In this document: piece by piece, positions 26,282 through 34,877 of the stretch
Position numbering within the stretch: the stretch's first letter is position 1
How the letters are laid out: every line of letters starts with the position of its first letter
Assembly: GCF_024125445.1 (NCBI RefSeq)
Contig: NZ_JAMXWM010000020.1
Span: 1-64,000 of the forward strand
Origin: Sporolactobacillus shoreicorticis
GTDB lineage: Bacteria > Bacillota > Bacilli > Bacillales > Sporolactobacillaceae
Length of the DNA: 64,000 nucleotides
Direction of reading: 5' to 3'
The notes under the pieces: model-generated
Database searches by the model: none
Told to the model about the DNA's origin: nothing
The model's input: only the letters and a program-made list of their open reading frames with translations
Program-made: the position numbers and the translations under genes

Positions 26282-27238
26282 ATGCTAATCTATACATTTC
26301 GCCGCCTTGCTGAGATGATTTTGACTTTGTTTATTATTGCGACAGCGACATTTTTTCTGCTTGCGGCCGTGCCCGGCGATCCAATTTCAGACCGGGTTGA
26401 AAAATTGCCGACTCAAATAAGACATAATATGTATGCAAAATATGGATTGAATAAACCGCTACTTCAACGATATGTGATTACAATGAAGGGCCTTGCTGTA
26501 GGGAATTTTGGCGAATCCATTATTTATCCGGGACAAACTGTTCAAAGTATTCTGCATGACAAACTGCCTGCTTCTGCTCGATTGGGCATTCAGCAAATGG
26601 TGCTTGGCATTACCATTGGCTTGGGACTCGGAATTATTGCTGCTATGAAAAAGAACACATGGATTGACTACAGTATTATTACAGCGGCCATACTGCTGAT
26701 TTCGATTCCGCATCTGATTTTCGGTTTGCTTCTTCAAAAAATGTTTGCCGGAAATCTTGGCTGGTTTCCCGTTATCGGTTGGCCGAAAGGCAAAGATTTG
26801 TGGACTGGGGGATGGGAATATACCATTCTTCCGACATTAACTGGCTGCTTTGCCTATATAGCCTCGTACACACGACTATTAAAAACATCCATGCTTGATG
26901 TCGTAAATCAGGACTATATTTTGACGGCGGAGTCCAAAGGAATATCTAAAGCACGTGTGGTTCTTAAACATGTACTTCGAAATTCAATGATTCCGATCAT
27001 TACGAATCTGCCGATGAGCATTGCCATGTGTATCACTGGATCTTTTTTTATTGAACGAATTTTTTCCATTCCCGGAATCGGTATGTATTACGTCACGTCG
27101 GTGAATGGAAGAGACTTACCATTGATTATGGGACAAACCGTGATCATATCAGCCATTTACGTTACCGTAATTTTTATTACCGATGTTCTCTATACGATCG
27201 TCGATCCGAGAATTCAGATTCAGGGCGGAAGGAAGTAG
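26282..27238 (+). CDS. oppB: Oligopeptide ABC transporter permease OppB
   Basis: 318 residues with six spans, of the OppB/DppB type. N-terminal signature YTFRRLAEMILTLF and the EAA-type loop TAESKGISKARVVLKHVLRN (about residues 216-235), which docks on the ATPase. Starts 38 bases after the inter-gene hairpin and is followed 7 bases later by oppC. Confidence 0.9.
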   Translation: MLIYTFRRLAEMILTLFIIATATFFLLAAVPGDPISDRVEKLPTQIRHNMYAKYGLNKPLLQRYVITMKGLAVGNFGESIIYPGQTVQSILHDKLPASARLGIQQMVLGITIGLGLGIIAAMKKNTWIDYSIITAAILLISIPHLIFGLLLQKMFAGNLGWFPVIGWPKGKDLWTGGWEYTILPTLTGCFAYIASYTRLLKTSMLDVVNQDYILTAESKGISKARVVLKHVLRNSMIPIITNLPMSIAMCITGSFFIERIFSIPGIGMYYVTSVNGRDLPLIMGQTVIISAIYVTVIFITDVLYTIVDPRIQIQGGRK

Positions 27239-27245
27239 CATCACG

Positions 27246-28160
27246 ATGGAACTAACGAAAATAAGCTTTAAGAAATATAATGGCAAGCGGCTGAATGCTG
27301 AAGAGCTGTCCGGCTACTCGGCAACGTATTGGAAAGATGTATGGCGTAGACTCATGGTTAACCCAACTGCAATGCTTTCGCTTGCGGCACTGGTCATTAT
27401 TATTATACTCGTTATTATTGGTCCGCTCATCAGCGGTCACGATATTTCATCAATTAATCCACGACGAGCAAATCTGAATCCATCGCTTGAGAATTGGTTC
27501 GGTACCGATAATTTAGGCAGAGATCTATTTACACGCGTATGGTATGGCGCTAGAGCTTCCATTATTGTAGCGCTCGTCTGTACATTGATTCAAACAGTGA
27601 CCGGTTGCTTATATGGCGGTGTCATGGCTTACTTCGGTGGCTGGGTAGACGAAGTGCTGATGCGCATTATTGAAGTTATGACCTCAATGCCGACGTTGTT
27701 GATTACTATTCTGACCATGATGGTACTCGGAAACGGGATGGTCGCGCTGCTTGTTGCCATGAGCGTCACCTCATGGTGCGGGACGGCGCGCTTAATTCGT
27801 GGTCAAGTCATGCAGCTTCGAGAGGCGGAATATGTACTTGCAGCTGTGGCGCTGGGTGCTTCGCCATTTTGGGTGATTTTAAAACACTTGATTCCGAACA
27901 CATTCGGTCTGCTCATGCTGACAATTGCAACCAGTATCCCGGACTATATTTTTACCGAAGCAGGACTAAGCTTTCTTGGAATTGGACTGCAGCCGCCGAA
28001 TACAAGTCTTGGCGTACTGATCTCGATCGGGCAGCAGACGATGGACTTCTTTCCAATTCAGTTGCTGGTTCCCGGACTGATTCTTTGCACAATTGTTCTC
28101 GCTTTTAATCTTCTGGGCGATGGATTGCGTGATGCTTTGGATCCAAGAATGCGCCAATGA
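27246..28160 (+). CDS. oppC: Oligopeptide ABC transporter permease OppC
   Basis: 304 residues, DppC/OppC type, with the hallmark N-terminal region preceding the first span, the motif WFGTDNLGRDLFTRVWYGAR, and the EAA loop EAEYVLAAVALGASPFWVI. The frame is open back into oppB, but the ATG at 27246 after GGAAGGAAG gives the usual length. The stop lies directly before the GGGAGGG ribosome-binding site of the next gene. Confidence 0.9.
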   Translation: MELTKISFKKYNGKRLNAEELSGYSATYWKDVWRRLMVNPTAMLSLAALVIIIILVIIGPLISGHDISSINPRRANLNPSLENWFGTDNLGRDLFTRVWYGARASIIVALVCTLIQTVTGCLYGGVMAYFGGWVDEVLMRIIEVMTSMPTLLITILTMMVLGNGMVALLVAMSVTSWCGTARLIRGQVMQLREAEYVLAAVALGASPFWVILKHLIPNTFGLLMLTIATSIPDYIFTEAGLSFLGIGLQPPNTSLGVLISIGQQTMDFFPIQLLVPGLILCTIVLAFNLLGDGLRDALDPRMRQ

Positions 28161-28173
28161 GGGAGGGATAACG

Positions 28174-29175
28174 ATCACACAATTACTTGAGGTAACTAAT
28201 CTAAGCGTTTCCTACCATACGTATGCGGGCGAGGTCCAATCGGTACGAGGCATATCCTTTGATGTAAAAGAAGGAGAAACGCTGGCAATTGTTGGAGAAT
28301 CAGGCTGTGGTAAATCAGTTACAGCACGATCAATTATGGGTCTTATCAAACCGCCGATTGGAGAGATCAAGCTTAGCAGTGAGATACGCTATCGCGGGAA
28401 AAATATTTTGACGTTTACGTCCAAAGAGTGGGCATATTATCGCGGAGGCGAATCATCGATTATTTTTCAGGATGCCTTGACCGCACTTAATCCGACGATG
28501 ACGATAGGCGATCAAATTACCGAAAATATATTTGCACATGAGAAAATATCTAAAAAGGCAGCAGTTGAGCGTGCCACCGGTCTTTTAGAACAGGTGGGCA
28601 TCCCCGATGCGTCAAAAAAATTGAAAAGTTATCCGCACCAGCTATCCGGTGGTATGCGTCAACGTGTGATGATCGCCATTGCCTTTGCTTGCAATCCGAA
28701 GCTGCTGATTGCGGATGAACCGACAACAGCGCTTGATGTCACCATCCAAGCACAAATTCTGGATATGATTCGTTCACTGCAGGTAAAGAAGAATACATCG
28801 GTAATGCTGATTACGCATGATCTGGGGATCGTTGCCAACATCGCCAGCAGAGTGATCATTATGTATTCAGGGAGAATCGTAGAACGCGGTTCCAGTGATG
28901 ATATTTTTTATCATCCGAAACATCCCTACACGATTGCACTGTTACGCGCGATTCCGAAGTTGACCGATAAGTCGAAAGAAAAACTCTATTCTATTGAGGG
29001 CCGCCCGCCAGACTTGTTAGATCCGCCCAAAGGCTGCCCTTTTGCGGCAAGATGTCCCTATTGTATGAATGTATGCGTGGAAGCCAACCCCGAATCTTTT
29101 GATTTCGGGCTCGGACATACGGCTTCTTGCTGGCTGCATCATTCTCAGGCGCCGAAGGTGGAATGGTCGATCTAA
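28174..29175 (+). CDS. oppD: Oligopeptide ABC transporter ATPase OppD; apparent ATC start
   Basis: About 333 residues: GESGCGKSV (Walker A), LSGGMRQRV (signature), [12 protein letters not shown] (Walker B), and the OppD C-terminal cysteine region [15 protein letters not shown]. The ribosome-binding site GGGAGGG (28161-28167) points to the codon at 28174, where homologues have ATG, but here the base triplet is ATC, giving (I)[19 protein letters not shown]. In-frame ATGs exist only further upstream inside oppC (28120, 28132). Initiation at ATC would be weak. No oppF follows, although most opp systems need two different ATPases, so OppD may act as a homodimer or borrow a partner. Confidence 0.8.
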   Translation: MTQLLEVTNLSVSYHTYAGEVQSVRGISFDVKEGETLAIVGESGCGKSVTARSIMGLIKPPIGEIKLSSEIRYRGKNILTFTSKEWAYYRGGESSIIFQDALTALNPTMTIGDQITENIFAHEKISKKAAVERATGLLEQVGIPDASKKLKSYPHQLSGGMRQRVMIAIAFACNPKLLIADEPTTALDVTIQAQILDMIRSLQVKKNTSVMLITHDLGIVANIASRVIIMYSGRIVERGSSDDIFYHPKHPYTIALLRAIPKLTDKSKEKLYSIEGRPPDLLDPPKGCPFAARCPYCMNVCVEANPESFDFGLGHTASCWLHHSQAPKVEWSI

Positions 29176-29218
29176 ATGTTTTTGAGCGAAACTGTGATCT
29201 ATAAATTAGGGGTGCGTG

Positions 29219-29563
29219 ATGAGACGAATCATTGATTTTATTAGGGATTTACTGAGATCCGTTTGGATAAGTTTTATAAGCATTTTTTTGGTAATGGTCT
29301 TTACGACATGTGCAGGATTTTTCCGATTGAATGGGGATGTAAAAGCACTTCTCTTATTAGATCAACGTGTTCTGCTTATCGTTTCTTCACTCGGATTATT
29401 TGTTGTGGCAGGACTAGTACTCAAAAGATCTACATATAAACTGGTGAATGAACCGAGTTGGAGGAAACGATTTAGATATTTTAACTTTGTCGGAGTACTT
29501 GCTGTTATTTTTTTCGGTTTTATCCTTGTCGCGGGAGCAATTGATTACTGGTTACAACGATAG
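29219..29563 (+). CDS. DUF3899-like small membrane protein
   Basis: 114 residues with three predicted spans (about 15-35, 49-67 and 90-110), and a basic segment with WRKRFRYFNFVG between the second and third, as in DUF3899 proteins. Function unknown. It lies 43 bases after oppD in the same direction, in the place where oppF would be expected, and may be part of the same transcript. ATG or the GTG just before it could be the start. Confidence 0.6.
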   Translation: MRRIIDFIRDLLRSVWISFISIFLVMVFTTCAGFFRLNGDVKALLLLDQRVLLIVSSLGLFVVAGLVLKRSTYKLVNEPSWRKRFRYFNFVGVLAVIFFGFILVAGAIDYWLQR

Positions 29564-29615
29564 ACATGATGATTCTTAATATCAAAGTTTTAAAGGTTAG
29601 GGACGATTAGCAGAG

Positions 29616-29681
29616 AATGTGATTAACGTACTGAACCAAAATCACTGCACAGGTTTCACTTCGGATAATTTTGATTTTTAA
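29616..29681 (+). pseudogene. 3'-end remnant of an aldo/keto reductase gene (scar 2)
   Basis: In frame to the TAA at 29679-29681 this reads INVLNQNHCTGFTSDNFDF, clearly the same C-terminus as scar 1 (INALNQDYRTGLDPDNFDF). At the DNA level GGATAA-TTTGATTTTTAAT is shared by both scars apart from one base. Scars 1 and 2 bracket the S-box/opp/DUF3899 unit of about 5.6 kb. Confidence 0.75.
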
Positions 29682-29698
29682 TCGAATAAAGGGTGAGT

Positions 29699-29729
29699 CC
29701 GACTTCTCTCTGCGGGAGTCGGCTTTTTT
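29699..29729 (+). terminator. Intrinsic terminator
   Basis: CCGACTTCTC and GGGAGTCGG form the stem (with a G-U pair), followed by CTTTTTT. Confidence 0.7.
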
Positions 29730-29907
29730 AATTGGCGAAACGTTCGATAAAATCAGAATCAGCTACACCTAACGCACGTGATCAAGCTGAAGCAATGGGT
29801 CTGACAAGGTGAAATTACGTTTGACAAATCGGCGAATTTCTTTTACATATTTGCTAGAATCCATGACTTTTACTGAAATTACGCGAAACAATAGGATAGG
29901 TGAATAC

Positions 29908-30273
29908 ATGAGCGAAAAAGTGCTCGAGTTAATTCTCGATAAACTGACAAGTATGGACGGCCGCATGGGTAACATGGAAACCCGTATGGACCATATGGAA
30001 GAAAAACAGGATCTGATGCAGGCGCAGCTCGACGAAACTGACCGTATCCTTAAAGCGGTTTATGATCGTCAAGAGGTGTCGGATGCGAAGCTGACGGCGC
30101 TGAGCAGTGACGTCGACAAGCTGCATGGCTACGTGAAGAAGATCGATGAAAAAGTCAATCACAGTCAGCAATCCATGGATAAAATGCTCAAAAATCAAGC
30201 CGCAATTTTTGAAATGCTCGGCGAACATGATGTTTCCATTCGCGCATTGAAAAAGAAAGCAAGATCATCGTGA
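29908..30273 (+). CDS. Coiled-coil protein of unknown function
   Basis: 121 residues, almost entirely predicted coiled coil: repeated heptads such as MDGRMGNMETRMDHMEEKQ, no Cys or Trp, a basic tail KKKARSS. Such proteins are often spacers or phage- or stress-linked scaffolds; I recognise no specific family. The ATG at 29908 follows ATAGGTG; TTGACA at 29821 with TACATA 17 bases on is a possible promoter. Single gene. Confidence 0.7.
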   Translation: MSEKVLELILDKLTSMDGRMGNMETRMDHMEEKQDLMQAQLDETDRILKAVYDRQEVSDAKLTALSSDVDKLHGYVKKIDEKVNHSQQSMDKMLKNQAAIFEMLGEHDVSIRALKKKARSS

Positions 30274-30507
30274 GCCGCAGTATTACTTGAAGATAAACCG
30301 CGTCAATGAATTCCCCAAAACACATCCACCGGCAGCGGTGACACAACTCCAAAATCGAATAAATTCAAAAATGCCGGTGCCGCGCAAAGGTTCAGGTTAT
30401 TCTTATACCTATCCCAAAGTTTCAATTATAGAAACAATAGAATCAATATTTGATTTTCCATCTCGTTCTGTTTATGATGGGCACATCCAAGAAAGAGGTG
30501 AACCGAA

Positions 30508-31245
30508 ATGAGTCAGTATGAGGTGGCCACCTTAAAAAAGGGACTCCTGATTTTGGATGCTTTACGTCAGACAGAAGCGCTGACACTTAGCGAAATAATC
30601 GAACAATTGAACTTAAATAAATCCACTGCTTTTCGTTTGGTCGCGACACTTGAAGCGATGGGTTATGTGAAAAAAGAAGGAAAATCCTATCGTGCAAGCC
30701 ATAAACTCAGCATCTATTCCGCACCTGAATCAGTAAAAGTGAATTGGCTGACGGCCGCGCCGCTGCACCAACTAAGTGCGGAGCTAGGTGAAACCGTCTA
30801 TGTGGGAACGCTGATCGGAACCGATGTCCTTACCACTCAAGTCGTTGACGGGAATCATGCGATCCGCAGTCATTCGGAAATCGGTGATCGGGCAGCGGCG
30901 CATTTAAGCGCACTGGGAAAAGTTATTTTAGCTTTTCTCAATGATCACGAACGCGAATCTTTGTTTCGACAGCTGACACTCGTACGCAAAACGGAGAAAA
31001 CATTTGCTGATTTTCACTTGCTCCGTGCCCATTTGGCCGTCATACACGATCAGGGCTACTCCGTTGACGATGAAGAGACGGAAATCGGTCTTCGCTGCGT
31101 TGCGGCTCCAATTTTTTATCATGGCCGAGTGATCGCCGCCGTCGCTTTATCAGGACCGGCATCTCGGCTCGTAAAAAAGAAGGATAAGCTGCTGAGTAAA
31201 AAGTTAATGGCTTGCAGTAAGCAGATCTCTAAATTGCTTGACTAA
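30508..31245 (+). CDS. IclR-family transcriptional regulator
   Basis: 245 residues: an N-terminal winged helix (LSEIIEQLNLNKSTAFRLV, about 27-45) and a C-terminal IclR effector domain with the family blocks GDRAAAHLSALGKVILAF and GLRCVAAPIF. The ATG has AAAGAGGTG ahead of it. It lies 27 bases upstream of an MFS exporter and likely regulates it. Effector unknown. The 230 bases before it hold no gene that I can support. Confidence 0.9.
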   Translation: MSQYEVATLKKGLLILDALRQTEALTLSEIIEQLNLNKSTAFRLVATLEAMGYVKKEGKSYRASHKLSIYSAPESVKVNWLTAAPLHQLSAELGETVYVGTLIGTDVLTTQVVDGNHAIRSHSEIGDRAAAHLSALGKVILAFLNDHERESLFRQLTLVRKTEKTFADFHLLRAHLAVIHDQGYSVDDEETEIGLRCVAAPIFYHGRVIAAVALSGPASRLVKKKDKLLSKKLMACSKQISKLLD

Positions 31246-31272
31246 TGGTGCTTTTATAATGGAGGTTTACCT

Positions 31273-32460
31273 ATGAAAGAAATGTCTGCCAAAGCGCTTG
31301 TTGGCATCTATTCTCTGGCAATCAGCGCGTTTGCGATCGGCACAACCGAATTTGTTATTGTCGGTCTGCTTCCGACGATTGCCGCGGATCTGCACATTTC
31401 CGTAACAAAGGCCGGGACACTCATTTCGGGCTATGCTGCAGCGATCGCGATTGGCACGCCAATTATTGCAGCGCTGACCGGGCGTATTCCCAAAAAAGGC
31501 TTTTTAATCATGCTCATGACTCTGTTCACATTGGGAAATGTGATCGCGGCACTTTCCGGAACTTATGAATGGCTGATGGCGGCACGTGTGCTTACGGCGG
31601 TTACGCATGGTGTATTCTTAGCGATTGCCGCAGTCGTTGCCGCTTCACTTGTGCCGACTGAAAAAAGAGGTACGGCAATTGCCATTGTCTTTACCGGATT
31701 GACAATTGCGACCATCGTCGGTGTTCCTCTGGGCACGTATATTGGTCAGCATTTCGGCTGGCGCGCGACCTTCGTTCTCATTGCTGTACTCGGCTGCATC
31801 GGGCTGATCATCAATGTTTTCACGATTGATCGAATTAAACGGAGCGCACACGTACCGACGTTGAAAGACATGGTGCAATGCATTGGCAATCCGCGCATTC
31901 TCATGGCCTTTGTCATGACCTGTCTCGGTTTTGGCGGGACGTTTACTTTATTTACTTATTTATCGCCGATTCTGGAGAAGGTAAGCGGATTTTCAACATC
32001 ATCCATATCGTGGCTGCTGCTGCTCTACGGCGCGGCCGTCGCCATTGGCAATATTTTAGGCGGGAAAATCGCCAACGTGCACCCTGTAAAAGGATTGCGT
32101 CCGGTTTTCCTGTTCCAGTCCGTGGTGCTCTTGCTGCAAATGTGGCTTTTGCCGAATAAAGCGTTGAGTCTTATCTCGATTTGCCTGCTCGGACTATTCG
32201 CATTTATGATGTCGCCCGGCGTTCAAGCCTACATGGTCGGCTTAGCAGAGAAACTTGTTCCCGCGGCGAGTGATATGGCATCTGCGCTAAATATCTCCGC
32301 CTTCAATGTCGGCATTGCGGTCGGGTCAACCTTGGGCGGATGGGCCGTTGACTTCCTGACCTATCTCGATACGGCTTGGGTCGGCGCATTGATGTCCGCG
32401 ACAGCTTGTGTACTGGCAATTATTAATTATCGGATGGATAAAAAACAAAAACTATTTTAA
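31273..32460 (+). CDS. MFS efflux transporter (DHA1, AraJ/PbuE-like)
   Basis: 395 residues with 12 spans. MFS motif C-like and DHA1 features are seen: FAIGTTEFVIVGLLPTIA in helix 1, and VARVLTA-type loop in AARVLTAVTHGVF. The family exports sugars, purine analogues or drugs. GGAGG precedes the ATG. Its stop overlaps or abuts the next gene, and together with the IclR gene and UPF0303 it forms a three-gene unit. Confidence 0.85.
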   Translation: MKEMSAKALVGIYSLAISAFAIGTTEFVIVGLLPTIAADLHISVTKAGTLISGYAAAIAIGTPIIAALTGRIPKKGFLIMLMTLFTLGNVIAALSGTYEWLMAARVLTAVTHGVFLAIAAVVAASLVPTEKRGTAIAIVFTGLTIATIVGVPLGTYIGQHFGWRATFVLIAVLGCIGLIINVFTIDRIKRSAHVPTLKDMVQCIGNPRILMAFVMTCLGFGGTFTLFTYLSPILEKVSGFSTSSISWLLLLYGAAVAIGNILGGKIANVHPVKGLRPVFLFQSVVLLLQMWLLPNKALSLISICLLGLFAFMMSPGVQAYMVGLAEKLVPAASDMASALNISAFNVGIAVGSTLGGWAVDFLTYLDTAWVGALMSATACVLAIINYRMDKKQKLF

Positions 32461-32471
32461 TGGAGGCACGT

Positions 32472-32930
32472 ATGATGACCTTACAAGAACTGGAACAGCT
32501 CGAAAATGAGCTTCAATTTGATCAGTTTACCAATGAGGATGCGCTTCAGCTTGGACTGTTATTGATTGATTATGCAAAGAAAAACGGCAAATCAATCGCC
32601 ATTCATATTGAAAGAAATCGCGTCCCGCTGTTTACTTATTTAATGGAAGGAACCTCGGAGGAAAATGTCTACTGGTTTGGGAGAAAGAAGCGAGTGGTCG
32701 ATCATTATAATCACAGCTCGCTTTACATCGGCAAACGTTTTGAAGCCGGCGGCCTGACCCATGATCAGAATTCGCTGCTCCCGCCTTCCGAATATCAGGC
32801 GGTCGGCGGCTCATTCCCGATTCGTGTTCGGAACGCGGGTGTCCTCGGCTCCGTCACCGTTGCCGGCCTGACCGCGCAGCTCGATCATGATTACGCTGTT
32901 GCCGGTGTGAGGAGCTTTTTAAAGAAATAA
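32472..32930 (+). CDS. UPF0303 / GlcG-HbpS (haem-degrading-domain) protein
   Basis: 152 residues of the UPF0303 family. Characteristic blocks are WFGRKKRVVDHYNHSS, YQAVGGSFPIR and GVLGSVTVAGL. Relatives include HbpS, which binds haem, but the function of UPF0303 itself is not established. ATG at 32472 follows GGAGG; the ATG at 32460 lies before that site. Last gene of the IclR-MFS unit. Confidence 0.85.
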   Translation: MMTLQELEQLENELQFDQFTNEDALQLGLLLIDYAKKNGKSIAIHIERNRVPLFTYLMEGTSEENVYWFGRKKRVVDHYNHSSLYIGKRFEAGGLTHDQNSLLPPSEYQAVGGSFPIRVRNAGVLGSVTVAGLTAQLDHDYAVAGVRSFLKK

Positions 32931-32940
32931 CGGATACAGT

Positions 32941-32974
32941 AAAAAGATCGGGACAGCTTCCCGATCTTTTTTTA
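32941..32974 (+). terminator. Intrinsic terminator
   Basis: AAAGATCGGGA-CAGCT-TCCCGATCTTTTTTT: perfect stem with T-run. The next 145 bases, up to the end of hemH, contain a fragment resembling the end of repeat family 2 (CACCGCATCCTGCGG near 33048). Confidence 0.88.
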
Positions 32975-33120
32975 ATAAAAATAAGTATTAAAGAAATAAG
33001 AAATTTTCGGCTAACGGCGCTCACAATTTATGAGCAATACCGAAGTCACCGCATCCTGCGGCTCGCCCCGTACTCGTCTATCCATGAACCTGCGGCGGAG
33101 GTTTGGCGTAGCTCAATTTT

Positions 33121-34107
33121 CTAATAACGGTTCTTTATTTTGGCAGGCATTTTCAGCCTTTGCCGCACCAGATCTTCGAGACAATCGATAAAAAACGGAT
33201 GATCATTGACGGCCGGAATATAGTCGAACTGCTGCCCGCCCGCTTCATAAAAGGCGTGGGCATTTTCCTGCGCGAGTTCCTGAAGCGTCTCTAAGCAATC
33301 AGCACTGAAACCAGGTGCGATCACGGCGATGTGTTTTACACCTTGTCCAGCCAGTGCTCGAACGGTATCAATCGTCGCCGGTTTCAGCCATTCCTCGTTA
33401 CCGAATTTCGATTGGAAAGTTTCCAAAATGGATAGTTCCGGAAACTGTTGCCTGATGATTTCGGTTGTGATCCGGCAGCGCTGCGGATAATCATCTTCGT
33501 TTCGCGCATAGCGGATCGGAATCCCGTGATAAGAAAGAAGGAGTCGTCCGGGCATGCCATGATCGGAAACAGTGTTGCGGATGCGATCAGCCAGGGCCGC
33601 GATATAGCTCTGATGATCCGGGTAATCACGAATGAACGCCAGCTCCGGCAAATCGCGCCAACCCGCAAGCGACTGCTGCAGCCCGTCCCAGACGGATCCG
33701 ACCGTCGTCGACGAATACTGCGGATAGAGCGGTACGACAACAAGATGACGTACCCCCCACTGATGCAACTTTTCCAATTCCCCGCTTAAATGGGGTGTTC
33801 CGTAACTCATTGCCAGCACAGCCTTCACACCGGTATCCGCCAATCGTTCCTGAAGCGCAGCCTGCTGCCGGCGGCCATTGAGCAGAAGTGGAGAGCCTTC
33901 GTCTGTCCATACGGATTGATACAGCTTCGCCGATTTCTTCGGACGCACGCGCAGAATGATACCATGAAGAATCGGCAGCCACTTCCAACGCGGCAAATCA
34001 ATGACGCGCGGATCACTGAGAAATTCGGCTAAATAGCGGCGCACAGATTTCGGATCCGGCGCGTCTGGTGTTCCAAGATTGACAAGCAGTACGGCAGTCT
34101 TATCCAT
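33121..34107 (-). CDS. hemH: Ferrochelatase, proteobacterial/lactobacillar type
   Basis: 328 residues that insert Fe2+ into a porphyrin. Family blocks: VLLVNLGTPDAPDPKSVRRY at the N-terminus, ALYQS-like LYQSVWTDEGSPLL, the metal-site His in LLSYHGIP, and the acidic site in SKFGNEEWLKPAT. The LVNLGTP opening and YQSVWTDEGSPL block belong to the long ferrochelatases of Proteobacteria and some lactobacilli, not to the Bacillus CpfC type, whose N-terminus reads differently. The frame is open to 34638, but the ATG at 34107 matches the family start. No other haem gene is near; it may serve imported or coproporphyrin intermediates, or be an acquired gene. Confidence 0.88.
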   Translation of the reverse strand: MDKTAVLLVNLGTPDAPDPKSVRRYLAEFLSDPRVIDLPRWKWLPILHGIILRVRPKKSAKLYQSVWTDEGSPLLLNGRRQQAALQERLADTGVKAVLAMSYGTPHLSGELEKLHQWGVRHLVVVPLYPQYSSTTVGSVWDGLQQSLAGWRDLPELAFIRDYPDHQSYIAALADRIRNTVSDHGMPGRLLLSYHGIPIRYARNEDDYPQRCRITTEIIRQQFPELSILETFQSKFGNEEWLKPATIDTVRALAGQGVKHIAVIAPGFSADCLETLQELAQENAHAFYEAGGQQFDYIPAVNDHPFFIDCLEDLVRQRLKMPAKIKNRY

Positions 34108-34245
34108 GATCAAGCTCCGTTCACTACAGAATAAATTAAGTGTATCAAAAAAAGGCAGGCGTAAACGCAGAGATTGCAAAAAATTTATTTGGCTGATCCG
34201 CTGCGGAGTCGTTAAACTGAAGAAAAAGGGACAGGCGGTGAAACC

Positions 34246-34746
34246 ATGAAAATCTATATTATCGGTTCGGTCGGCAGCGGCAAAACAACGTTGGCGAGGA
34301 ACATCGCCAAAAAAACAGAGATCGCCGCCTATGAACTCGATAACGTCGTCTGGGAACATCGCCCTGACGGAGACAGGCGCCGGATACCGGCGGAACGTGA
34401 CGCTATTTTGCAAGACATTTTGAAAAAGGATTCGTGGATCATCGAAGGCGCGCAGTATGCTGATTGGGTGCTTCCTGCGTTGCGGAGTGCTGACCGGATT
34501 ATTTTTCTTGATCCACCGAATAGGGTCATACAGCATCGGATCGTTAAACGGTTCATTCAGCAGAAATTGCACTTGGAAGAGGCTAACTATCGACCAACCT
34601 TTCACATGCTCTGGATGATGTTTCAATGGAGTGCGCAATTCCAGAAAGAGGGAAGATCACAAATTTTACATATGCTCAATTCTTTTCAGGAAAAGACGGT
34701 TATTTTGAAAGTGAAAAAGGATCTGAACAAAACAGTGTCTCTTTGA
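34246..34746 (+). CDS. P-loop kinase-like protein (FlaR/topology-modulation family)
   Basis: 166 residues beginning MKIYIIGSVGSGKTTLA, a Walker A at residues 7-14, then ELDNVVW and WIIEGAQY, the pattern of the adenylate-kinase-like proteins annotated as FlaR or DNA topology modulation proteins. Real function unknown; probably a nucleotide or small-molecule kinase. ATG after ACAGGCGGTG. Stands alone, divergent from hemH. Confidence 0.78.
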   Translation: MKIYIIGSVGSGKTTLARNIAKKTEIAAYELDNVVWEHRPDGDRRRIPAERDAILQDILKKDSWIIEGAQYADWVLPALRSADRIIFLDPPNRVIQHRIVKRFIQQKLHLEEANYRPTFHMLWMMFQWSAQFQKEGRSQILHMLNSFQEKTVILKVKKDLNKTVSL

Positions 34747-34782
34747 AAAGGCCTTGATTCACGTTATTTTTTGAAAAAGTAC

Positions 34783-34846
34783 TTGAGATCAGTCATAAAC
34801 ATTGATAATATAGTTAAATGAATTTAATTAAATAAAATTAATTAAA
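34783..34846 (+). promoter_or_regulatory. Promoter and 24-bp palindromic operator of the MarR operon
   Basis: TTGAGA (34783-34788), 17 bases, TAATAT (34806-34811), then a perfect inverted repeat TTTAATTAA-N6-TTAATTAAA at 34823-34846, covering the expected start site. Its size and place suit a MarR dimer repressing its own operon. Confidence 0.6.
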
Positions 34847-34877
34847 ATATTTAAACTAATGTGTTGGAGGTGGTTTT

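Noticed and set aside
30287-30511. 74-codon frame before the IclR gene.
   Set aside because: Poor start, composition unlike neighbours, no homology that I recognise.
33121-34638. 505-residue version of ferrochelatase.
   Set aside because: The extra 177 residues overlap the divergent P-loop gene at 34246-34746 and resemble no ferrochelatase extension; ATG at 34107 fits the family.
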